NCBI RefSeq assembly: GCF_051020975.1
Contig: NC_135044.1
Location: 5,396,501-5,460,500, forward strand
Direction: 5' to 3'
From: Osmia lignaria lignaria
Lineage: Eukaryota; Arthropoda; Insecta; Hymenoptera; Megachilidae
DNA length: 64,000 nucleotides
The notes beneath the pieces are model-generated. The model worked only from the letters and a program-made list of their open reading frames with translations, was not told where the DNA came from and did no database searches. Positions 48,724-60,700 of this stretch are shown here, one piece after another (position 1 is the stretch's first letter; each line of letters starts with the position of its first letter). A program made the position numbers and the translations under genes.

Positions 48724-51700
48724 GTATCTTCATAAATTTCACTCCTTATCCATATGGATCTTCGATGGAAGATCTTTTTTTTTTCTTCTTCTTCTTTTCA
48801 TACATCGCGCATGCGAAATTTTACGACCTCCAGCCTCGAGTTTCTGCATATTTTATTTATTTAAACGCTCGATGTATCATCGGACGAACGCGTTACGTGC
48901 GTGATTGAACGGGTGTCTCGCGAAGAAACGTTGTCGACGAGATTGCACGTTCTCGGCTTCGTTAACCGAGAATCGTGCCGGAAGGACACGGCTAATAACG
49001 ATGCTTATCGCCGGCCACTCGGGAGTGCAAAGAGAAGAAAAAAAAAACAGAAGCGAGATGATATCAGCGGAAAGATAGCGATACTCGTGTGACAGTACTA
49101 GACTAGAAGGTTGCCTTTGCGCTCGTGGTACCGTAAGCGGACGTAATTTTCACTGTGGATACGAAAATCGGTTTTCTTTTTCTTTCTTACATTTCGTTCG
49201 CTCGCAAAACGAAAGGGTTCCCTTGTCTACCTGCTGTCGACCCTCAAAATTTCTTTGTCCAAAACGAGTTTTCCCTGCTGTTTAGATCAAACGATCTTTC
49301 TTCTTTTCCTTTTGCTAATAACTTGTTGGCAAGTCCTTTGTTCGCACGATTTTTGCTCGATTGTCTTTCGACGCTCGAACAACGGGTCACGTGTTCAGAT
49401 ACGACTTTGAAATGTGCTAGAAACGATTAATCGTTATCAATATTTACGACGAAATTGTTAAAAAATTTGACATCTAGTCATATGAAATGCTAATTTACAG
49501 GAATATTTCGATGTAATCAATATGTTTCTCCTGTCATGATCAAAGTATTTATTTCAAACGTAAACAATTTTGATCAATCATTTCGTACTTAAAGTCTTTG
49601 AAAAATTTGGTTATATATCAGGGATTTTGGGAGAAAATTCTTCAAAGGGAATTCGGTACGTTAAAAGTCGGGCGGGTTTGAAGCGACGGGAAATCGATTC
49701 GAGCGCAGAGAAGAGAGCTTCTTTCCTATTCGCTCCTTTTATCCTGCACTCGGTTGCATCGAGTTTCACGCGGTAATTCACGTTTCTCGAGGTAACGCGA
49801 CCACAGGCCACTGGTAACCCGTTGCGATGCACCTCGACCGTTTCCACCGGCTGCCGATGAAGTAACGATCAAGTTCGCTCTTATCGCGTTGCACTTTCGA
49901 TCTTCCCGGTGAAACAAACCGCTCGATCCGCGATCCGGGGCATTCTCGATTTCCTTCGACGCTTACGCTTTGCATTTACGATACTTCCGGCTGGATCGAT
50001 CACTCGATAAATCGATATTTCATATTAATGTTGCGTATTTCTTTAACGAAACCGCTTTCTTAGGCGTATCGCGTATGTAAATCGGGAGGAAACGATTTCT
50101 TGTTCCTTTTTTTTTTTCTTCGGCCACGGTTCAGATAATCGAACGACGTTGCTAATCTCGTAACGGTTCGTTTCTTATCGAGCTTTTTCTTGTTCTGTCG
50201 TGTCGAAAAAGAGACGGTGACGAGCAACGAAGCGCGTCCACTCGTTACTCGAACCATAGACGCAACAAGACTTTGACCCGCCTGAACGAGCCTCGTGACT
50301 AACTTTGGCACCGTTCTTTAATCCGACTGATAACGATCTGCTTCTTGGTAGTCAGAGAAGCTTTCAATTGATGCCGATTCGTAGCCGAAACTGGGCCAAC
50401 TTGGCTGTTGCCTCATTTTCCACGCGAGATTCATCGACGCGTTCTACGTGCAGCTAGAGAAGGAAAGCGACGAAACAAGCTCCGATTATTGATAAGCGTC
50501 AGATCGATCTTGCATTATCAGCTTTCGATACAGGTGAAACTGAACCTGTTTATTAGCACGTTTTCACAGCAAAAAGGAGAGAGATTTAATCGACACGTTG
50601 CGTAACGTTCTTGGTAGGAAGTTTTGAAACGAAAGATAATTAAAGTGGTGAACGTAATGATCTTTGGTTGCAACGAATAACTGGGTCAGCTTCGTGTGTA
50701 TGTATTTACGAACAATCTTGATGGACGTACTAATCAAAATTTAATAGGAAAGTTATTAGATTCTTAAAAGACAGTCTTAAGAGGTCGACGGAGGATCCGT
50801 ACCGTGCGTCGCCGACTATTCTGACGAACGGTGGTATTTAGAATAGAGGATAACGCGTCGACAGATACATATTCAAATTTCCCACCATTTAATTTAGTAG
50901 CGCAGTAATTTGGAGTTTATTTTGCATTGAAATATGAGTAGAACATTAATAGTGACAGAAATACGCTACCTGTGTTCGCTAAAATTCGAAACCTGCCAGG
51001 TCTTTGGTTACGTCAGATTTATTGTAGGCAGAATGATGTAAGTGTGTGTGAAACAATGATATAATCGCGAGAGAACGTAATACAGAGAAATCATTGCGTT
51101 TGACAAATCGTGGAAATAAAGATACCCGCGACGTTCTTCTTTGTTTTTTTTGTTTTGTTTTTTTTCTTTCTGATATCATTTCCCGGTCGAAGCTGGTAGC
51201 ATTTTCCACGACGATTATTGCGTTTCGATTGAATCCTATTAACCGTGAAAGAACTTCCAGGAATCTTTAAAACGTGCGCTCTTTAATTATTCTCGTACAA
51301 CTCTCGATTGACAGAGCGAAACCTCGTTACGCAACTCGTAGCCGCCAATTCGCGATCGGTCAGAAAGCCAGATGTAACAATACGTTTCATAAAACTGTAC
51401 GTTAATTCGATTTAACGACACCGGTTGAAGGTCAATTATCCCTAAAAGTGAAATTAACCTTTTGTACTCTATAAAATGTGTACAACGTTTCGATATGAAA
51501 ATATTAGTTCAAACTTCCTATGTAGTATATTTACCTTGAAACTTCGTAACGTTTCCTTTTTTGAAAATAAGAATTTCCGGGGAAATTTGCAAAAGAGAAA
51601 AGAAATTTAATCGCGGTAAACTAGTTTATAGCCATTTTCTCCAGATTATTACGATATAAAATAATAATAAAAAGTTTAATTGTGTAACGATTTTATACAC

Positions 51701-54700
51701 ATTGCTCTTTCACCGATTCATGACAATTTTCTCAGCTGCGAATCGTATTCCGAGAACATGCGAGGTTCCACTTTGTTTATCCTTGACGTTCAATTACGTG
51801 GTCGCACCTGTTACATTGGCAAGTAGCAAAAGAGAAGCGTATGCCGACGAATGTAACCGTCGTATAGTTTTGCTGCTTTGCTGACACATCATTCGCGTAT
51901 CGTATCGTCAGCTGACTGGAAAACGTCACGTAAGTGGCTTCGACTATCGATAGAACGTGAGACGGCCGGGTCATCGAGTAAGTACTTGAACACATGTGGA
52001 TCGTGACACAACTGGTTGGTCGCACGAGAGACCGCCTCCTTCTTCGGCTTCGTTTCAATTCGAACACGTTTGCTGCACGTGCTGCTCCGCGCTCTTTGTA
52101 AATTGCTCTTTTTACTCCTTCCACGTTTTCTTCCGTCCAATTATTTTCCAGTAAATTACTTTCAATATCATTTTTAAAAATCATTTCAGTTAACTAATCT
52201 TATACCCCGAGAAAGCATTGCAACAGATGTTCAAACTTGACGGCCGGATCAGTCAGCGTATGCAAAACTGATCCTGTGTAAATACTAATTTTCATGTTCG
52301 AGATTGTTTGAGGATCGCGTTATCGCGTGTCGTTGAACTCCTCTGCACAAATAGCACCGTGTAATCTTCCCGAAAGACATTCGTGACTTTGAAATGTCAC
52401 GATATTCATCTTGTGGACACGAAGTAAACACTTGAAATCCGAAATAAGAAAATCAAGGAATATCAATTTCAGTTTGGTACTTCTTAGTTATTTTTACAAG
52501 TTATTATTTCAGCGAGCAATGTCGAGAGGCTTCCCATCGGATTCAATTGGCTCCGAGTTGGTCAGCTGATTCCGCGTCCAGGCACTCGGTGCCTGCGAAA
52601 TTGGATTTCTTCGTGGAACGTGGGTTCGCTAAGACCCAGCTTTCTTTTCCCATATTTTTCTTTTAGCTTTCTGTCTCTGAATTTGTCAAACACTCGACCC
52701 AGTTTCTCTTTCGCTCGCAGATGGTGTTAATTCGCGAACATACTGACAGCTTTTCGTTATAATCCGCGCTATCGATACGTGAGCTCTTCGGATCTTTTCG
52801 GAGCAAATATATTTACTTTTTTCGTAAACATTCGGTACGAGAGCATCCTCACGAATGCCGATATTATTTACCGTGTTATTCGCCAGTATCACGTAACGTT
52901 TCACGGAACGAGGCTTCGTATCTACTCGTAAAAGTCCCGATAAAAAGAATCGCTCACGAGCCGCGGCATTTTAATAAATCTCGCGGTTCAACGAACCGCC
53001 ATACGTATTTTCTTATCGGAATTCTCGTTCCTCGCTCGATCGCTGGTGAATAGCAGAAATAACGCGGGTAAGGAGAGCGGGCTATACAAGCTCTTCTCTT
53101 CTTCGTATTTCGAATAACATAATAGCCAACGTCGGAAGGATGCTTGATCGGAAAAGTGCATCCAGTGTAATCGGAGCCTAATGGAAGTAGCATTCTTCCG
53201 ATTTTTCCATTCCCTAAGAGTACATTTGCTCGCGTGGCAGGAGAACGCGTGACGAGGAATGACTGGGCTTTAAATTCAGAGCAGACAAGCTGGCACCGGT
53301 AGACTCCGTTCTCCGTCCGCTGCACGTGTTTCGAGCGGATATCCTTGTGTGCGGGCACGTGTAACTGCACCTTATTTTCGTCACTCGTAAAAATCCAAGC
53401 GAACCTTTAAGTCGACCGAACTTTTTACTCACGAAATGGGAAATCGTTCGGAAAAACAGGGTACTCATTGGAATTTATTTATAGTTAAGTCGGTCGGAAA
53501 ATGTTTCCACCGTAATGGTCGGTTATCTCGCGGCAAAGTAGCCTCGATACAGTTTCCCTCGGATTTTCATTTTCGCCGGCCAATTTCGCTCTCGAAATAG
53601 CCGCTCTCTTAAATCCGCTAGCTTGAACCGCGAGCTATTCTCGGTGCAATAACAAACACTGGTGAACAGTGCACGCGCAAACAACGCTTCTTCCCGATCC
53701 TTCGCAAGGGTAAAAGCGCGTTCTCCATATAATAGCGAATTTAAAAGAAATTGCAGATTTTTAAATGGACATGTTCTTGGTTCTTTCGGTGATCGTCTCG
53801 CGTTAATATTAAAGAGGCAGCTTCGTTGAAATATCGATAGGTTGAATGCTTGAAAGTTTACAAGAGGGTGGAGATGGATCGGAGGTATCGGAAAGGTTCT
53901 GGGGAGATAAACCTTGGCACTCGAATGTTGGAATTACTTGACCATGACTGAAGTCGTTTCTCGTGGCACGATAAAGAGGGCGGAACGCGTGGAAATCGTA
54001 AGTGAAAAACGCTCGTCCGATGATCCGTTTCTCTGATGAAAACTCACGCGATCGCTACCCTCGTTTGAACGGCGCGGAATCGATAGCAACGTGTATCGAC
54101 TCTGTCGGCCTCGTTTGGTCCTTTTATGTAACCACCGACAGGACGTTGGGAAAACAGAAAGGAAAGTGGAGTGTGTCTGTGTGGGAATATTAGCCGTTTG
54201 TTGCTTAACCTTCTTCTCGCGCAATTCTATGGTGATTGAAAGGAAAAACAGCCAGCAGGTCGCTTTGAGAATTTAGAGAACATAGTACATGGTAATCATT
54301 TAATAATTAAAAATCATCGAATCGCACAATTTTCTTACGACTTTAAATGATTTCAACTGCGTCTAAACAAAAATTTTGATGTACATTCAACTTCGCTAAT
54401 AGCGCTGGTAAAGAGAAAGTAAGAAAAATTGGCGCGATTGTTTCAACGATAGCTAGCAGAAGTTTAGCTCGATCGAGGAATTTTCTTGGTTCGCGAAACG
54501 AATGGAAAGCGTGGAATATAAATTGTTCGTGCATAGAATTGGCTCGAAGTAGAAGCTTTTTTGATTATGCGACAGACTTTTTCGACTCGCAGGCGCCAGC
54601 GCGTGTCATCAGTGAATTCTTGAATCGTTAAAAATTCCAAGCCGAAGAATTTGCACACCGATTCACTTGAATCAATACGTATATTTTCGTCTGACTTTGG

Positions 54701-57700
54701 CAGTTGCAGAACTGCGCTTTCTTTCTCCGCCGTATCCTTTTGATAAAATATAAAATACGTATATCGTCGATGGCACAGATATTTTCCTTGATTATCTCGA
54801 CTCGCGTTAGCCGAGTTAACGTTCAGAACGGCTGGGTTTTCCACGACCCTTGGATCTAGCCGCGGTCCACTTCGAGGCGAACTTTCACGGCGTTGATATG
54901 CTCGATAAAAAAGCGTACTCGACGAGAGAAGGAGAGAGAGAAGAGGTGTGCCACCGTTAAGAAAGAATATTAATTCCAGCTGAGCGTTTCGCTTGTGCTC
55001 GCTGTTTGGTCAAGCACTCGAGTTCACGAGGGCAGGGACGATTAGTTCCTATAAAAATATCTGGATGATAAAGAATGAAAATTAAAATTAAAAAGAAAAA
55101 TAAATTCTTCGTTCTCCGTAGACAAGCTGAGCGTTCAATATATATACGTAGAAAGAAAGTTTCATTTTCTTATAAATCGTTTGCAGTGTTGGCTAGAGCA
55201 CTTGCTGGTTTCTTAAGCGATAAACGAAAGCAAATGGCAGAATACAGAGGTGTGAAAGCGTGGAAGGAACGAAGGAAGAGCGCGTAATAAAAGGCCTCCT
55301 TCGCGTTGGCACTCGGCATCGAGCCGAACCGATATTCTTTATTTAGCTGTCGATAACCAATCGGCTGGGTTTTATTTAGACACCGATACCATTTCTCCTC
55401 GCTTTTCTCCGCACAACGATCCTCATTGTTACAAACAAATCTGTTCTACGACTATCGTCAACGGTCCCGGCCCACCGCCCCTAACGCGATACCTCTGACA
55501 ATCTTCTTCACGCCACCTTTGTTGCTTACGAACAGAAAAAAAATATGTTTTTGCGAAAATGTCTTGTTCGAGAGACGCTTATCGATCGAACTAGCCGTGT
55601 GTTGTTCGATCCAGAAGAAAGGCGTTGCGTGGAGCAGAAGCGAGCGAGGAACACAGGGGTTGGTCAACAGGGTTATCTTCGATCGGGTCAAGATTCGTCA
55701 GGGATTAACCCTCGGATCAATTAACCGCACGCGAATTTATCAGGCTCGATATACGTACTCGCGTTTCCATCGAGAAACGATAAACGAGGATGATACAATT
55801 TTATTTCTAACCGAGAAAATTTGATTTAGAATCTTGAAACGTTTCAAACGATCAGACTGACAATGAGAATCAGGCCTCGAATCGGACACGAGCCACGTAT
55901 TCGCACAAACCGTAGAAGTGCATAACCAGGCAAGGTTTTTGCCATTTGCCACGGGTCTCGTGGAACCCGGGGCTTTCTTTCTCGCAACTAGCCAAGGTTC
56001 TGGCCTAAGCTCTTGGCACCCCAGTGTGAAACGCAAAACCAATAATATACAAGGTTTCAACGGGGTGGTGGCCTGCATCCGTTGAAATACTCGGAACTCG
56101 AATCTCAGCGAAAAACAACGAACGAAACGAAGAACGGGTACTGGTAGATTGACGAATCTTTAGAAATCGACCGACACCCTTGTCCTATCGCTCGGTTCTG
56201 CATCGAGGTTCGTGTAGTTTCGACGTTATGCAAGACAAATGTAGCGATCGAGAACCATCAGATCCGAAAAGGAAACCCTCGTGTTACTAGAATAAACCCT
56301 CAAGGCTGGGATCCGGTCCAAGTGTTTGATATATCGCGCCTATACGTCATACAGTAGACCTCCGCGTATTCGCCCCTTTTCGTCGATAAACGATCATCGT
56401 TTGAAGAATTCATGGAAAAAGCTATGATAGTTATGGACACCATCGAATCAGCCAGTCTGATACGATTTGACGATAAAAAATAAAACTTACCGCGTATTTA
56501 TTCGATTTTTAAGGCTCCGGAAGAACGTCTATACTCGTTGGGACAAACAATGAAGTTTCATTCCTTATTTAAGAACTAAAAAGGCGATACGTGTCCGAGG
56601 GAACGTTTTATAGTTTGTTTTCAATACACGATATTCCCGATGATTACGTTTGTTTGCGACGCCGTTTGATCGAGAAAAACGTGGTAAAAGTCACGAGTTT
56701 CGCTGCCTGCCAGCGGAGAACGTCTAATTTATTCCGTTTTAACGATCTGCGTGCTTGAACCATGGGTCATCGAAAAAATAGCGGAGAACAAGATGACTCA
56801 CAAAGGTGTAGCTTATATGTTGTTGCAATTCAAATATTTTCAATAAAAAAAAAAAGTGCATGCAAATATTTTTCTTTTCTTAAACAGGTTCCAGTACGCC
56901 TCGAGTAAATCTATCCGTTGTATACTATGGTGATAGAGTTGCATCTGTCACCTTGGTCCGAACGTGTTAATTTTTTATATGCCTATTTATAAAATTTCAA
57001 AAACTTTTATATACTTTTTTACATAGATTGATCGATCGCGTATGAAATCGCGGATCCTATAGAATCGTTCAGTCCCTTCATTCATGCGTAGACGCGGTTC
57101 GATCGAAACGTTTGCCAATGGCTTTCGTTGCCCACGAACGGGCAGGGATCATCAGTCGAGGACTGTCTCGAATGAAAGAGCATTCGCAATCGTGTCTCTG
57201 GCACGATCAGGGTATCATAACGTGACCCATTAACCCTTTAACCGGTCGCAATGAAACGTGACATTAGAAATGGCGCTCCGTTTAACTGGTTCTATCGAAT
57301 AGACTAATATCCGATTATCTGGATATCCGCGACTGACTCAATCTACCGCGTCAATTTCACGGATAACGATAAATGAAACGATAAGAGTTGATTTATGTCA
57401 GCCGGGTCTTCGAAGAATTTCGATTGAATTTGTTTTAATTATAAACATGCGAACTGACAAGGTATGAAATTGATACTCTAATTGATACGCTTCGATTACA
57501 TTTCGGGCTACGTGTTTGTTCGAACGTTGTTTACGCGAATACGTAACCGCGTAATTTGACGAAACGACGGCGATAATTTCTTCTTCGATAAAAGGGAAAC
57601 AGAAAAAAAAAAGAAAAAAGTAATAAAAGCAAAAAAAAGTGTGCGAAATTATACGCGATTTCTGTAATCATTTATTTTAAGGTCGAATGAAGTAATTTAG

Positions 57701-60700
57701 CACAAAACACGATGTCGCCTGTTCTAATATCGTCGTAAGAACGTTTTGCTTGTTTTAACGAGCAAAGATAACGTAATTCGTGGGTGTACACCGAAGAGCA
57801 ACGTAGGCTACTTTCGGCTAAGAATAAGCGCAGTGGGAAGAATCTCCCACCGGCTTCCTCTTAATTAATTGTAAGCACAGCCTACGTTGCGGCCGAGTGT
57901 ACACGGTACGTTTTTAGTTTCAAAGGCGTTGCAATTATTTTGATTCGTTTTCTTCTTTTTTCCTCGAATCTAACGAAGCTTCTGTCGCGTTACGGTAGGT
58001 AGGGATACTCGTTCGCAAGGCATAGAAACGTATAATTAGAAAAGGGGAGCATTAGTCCAAGTTAAGATATTCTGGGAATTCAGTGTCGTGCCGTGAAATT
58101 CTTGGCCCCCGTTTGCCAGGTTCACCGTGCGCCGGAAGCTTGTGCAACTGCACGATTAAAAAGAGGTCACCGTCGCTATATGCAGTGCACGAAACGCGAG
58201 CGAATTTTCATCATCTTCGCTACCGTCCCTCGATTGTGTAATCCGAGGAGTTAAATGTAAATAGAAGAAGCATGAGTAATCTTGTAAAAAAATACATTTC
58301 CTTCAAATTCAAAGTGATTGTGATGAACGGTAACAAAATTTTCTCTCTATGATTCTTTTCCCAATTCCACTTCGATTGAAGCTATAATCTGGCCCAGATA
58401 TCAAAATCACTTTATATTTATAAACCATACCGAGCCTCGATGAATTCAGTTCTGTGAACGTTCGCCGGCCGATGGAAATGAATAAAATTAATATTAATAA
58501 CGATGTTAATTTAACGTAACGCGGATTCCACAGCGAATGCGTTGAATAATATTCGAAACTGGTCAATTCAGATATGGAAATGGTGTGCTGACTGTTCGAG
58601 ATCCAACGGCGCCTGTTTCTTCTGCATAAATATAATAACCTGCACAAGCCGAGCACGAGGTTACGTCGTTCGCGTCGCGAATAAATCATCGACACACTTC
58701 CGCCTTCTCGCTTCTTTTCCCATTCCTCTCCGTCCCGTCGTTTCGTATTGTCGCGAATGGTGATCGATCGATTCGAGGCCGATTAATGAATCGAACATTG
58801 CGTCGTATTATAATGCAAATTAACACCTGACCGAGTTGAAATGGGTCGCGTGAGTTTTCGATGTCGCAAATGCGTCGTCGAGAACCCCCGTCGTTTTTCT
58901 GTGACCCGACGGCAGCATCACCGTCGCGCCTTTTCGAAGGTAATTCGAAGGAAAATGAAAACGTGGTTCGAAGCAGGCTCGCATAAAATCGATACATCGT
59001 CCGATGGTAGAGTAACGTGTATACCTTAGCCTCGATTTACTCTTCTGCCCTCTCTGCTGTGTGCCTCGCGCTCCCCTTTTTATCGTCAATGACCTCGAGT
59101 GGACACTTTTCTTACGGGAATTTCGATCAAACGCCTGGTCAGCCTTTTCGAACCCATTGGACCATGATTTTTACTTGTACGCACATTTTATGTCGTTCGA
59201 AGCGACGAGACTTGCGTCGATAACAGCGTCGATCGCCACGTGCAGTGGTGACGGAGCGGTGCGCACGGTAATTCGTCTCTACGCTCTTCGAATCCATTCA
59301 GGCTATGACGTAAGGGTGCTGAAATGGTACCAGCCGTGTCCGCGACCTTGAGCTTTCATCGCGTGCCAAGATTACGCTAGCGAAGCTCGTATCGATCAAT
59401 TATATACCTGCCTCCGAGCCGCGACCGCGCTCGATCGCCACCTTTCCGTCCCCTTCTTATCGATCCGCGATGGTTCCCTTACTTTCCTTTTTCGAATTCG
59501 ATCAAAACCTCAGAAACACCTATCAGTGATACGCGTAGAAGAAGATTTTCTCAAGGTAGGAGCATCGTTGTCATTACAGATGTCGATCTGCAGTGTCAAA
59601 TTGACGCATCGTTGGCGATGCCAGCCACCTATCAGACCGTTGTAGCCCGCGTGCAATTGGCTCAGCAATGCTGCGGATTGGCCCGGGAGCAAACGAGGAT
59701 CTGCGAAAGGCTGGTGCACGATCAACACCTTCAACAACAGGGTTGGGCGGCGGTGGTAGCGAATCTGGAGGACATCACGCAGATGTTCCAGTCGCGGGCC
59801 GATCTTCTGCATCAGAGCTTCGCTGTCTACCTTTCGGAGAGGCAGCGGCACATGGAACTGCTTGCAAAGTAAGTCGTTGGTTACGGTTGTTCGAAGCTTA
59901 ATTAAACGTAAAGGCATTCGTTGAATAATCGATTCACGTTATTATAGCTTCAACGCCGATTTGGGCATGTTAGCAAAGATACCGATCCTACCGGCGTTGC
60001 GAGCTCAGGCCGAGGGTCTGCTGAGTCCGGACGAGCAACCTAGTGAATCGGAGAAGGATGCCGAAGGGAAGGAGGAAGTGTTGAGCTTGCTTCGATGGAT
60101 CTCGGCGAAGGACAATCAGAGCAGCCTCGAACAGGTGGCGGAACAGTGTTCGAGGGGCTTGGAGCAGTTCGACGAGAGGGTGATGGAGGCGTTGAAGGCG
60201 GAGGTGAACGCGGCCATAGATAGCGCGAACAAGCAGGATATGAAGGAGATAAAGGGCCTAGGCGAACGGTTGTTCGCCCTCGAACAACTGATGGCTCAGA
60301 CGAAGAAGCTGGTTCACGAACAAGGAGAGCTTGCCCAGGGCTTTCTTCAGAATCAAAGTCGCGCGAACAACTTGGGCGATGCTAGCGTTCTACCTGACCT
60401 CTGCACCTCGCATAGACGCCAGTTAGTCGTGATGCTGCAGAATCACAACCAGCTGCGCGACATACGACGCAGGTGCACCAAGGCTAAGGAAGAGCTATCG
60501 GTGAACATCTACCATCGGCTCAAGTGGATCATGTACGTGGAGAACAAGATGATGGAGGTGGACAGCAAGCTGGTGATATACCACGAGAGCTTGAAACGTT
60601 TGAGACGTCATCTGGAGGTGCTGCAACAAATCCATCTAGCGCCTCAGATGTACATGAATGCGGTGGCCGAGGTGGTTCGAAGGCGTACCTTCTCCCAGGC

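Larger units (their letters stand above)
48587..59579 (+). other. FIP200 intron 2 (11 kb)
   Basis: The longest intron in the window; it separates the ubiquitin-like exons from the Atg17-like exons. It holds a CGT microsatellite (48694), the second copy of the 18-nt word (50799) and poly-T/A tracts. Direct splicing of 48586 to 59580 gives a smooth family-like protein (YGS to DVDLQ), so no internal exon is required. A splice-like acceptor at 52513 opens a frame, but the peptide is unconvincing. Confidence 0.75.

Noticed and set aside
51777..52184. 135-codon minus-strand frame in FIP200 intron 2
   Set aside because: No motif, no splice logic, and no similarity I recognise.
52514..52733. Possible extra FIP200 exon after a ttatttcag acceptor
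   Set aside because: The open peptide has no family similarity and no convincing donor, and joining exon 2 directly to 59580 already gives a continuous, family-like protein.
51945..53839. Three TATCGATA (DRE-type) words at 51945, 52770 and 53832
   Set aside because: TCGA-rich words are common throughout this window (for example near 27615, 31496 and 39640), so the cluster does not stand out.
57230..57260. TTAACCCTTTAACCGG as a second MITE end
   Set aside because: The first nine bases match the MITE terminus, but no inverted partner with TTAA was found within about 2 kb.
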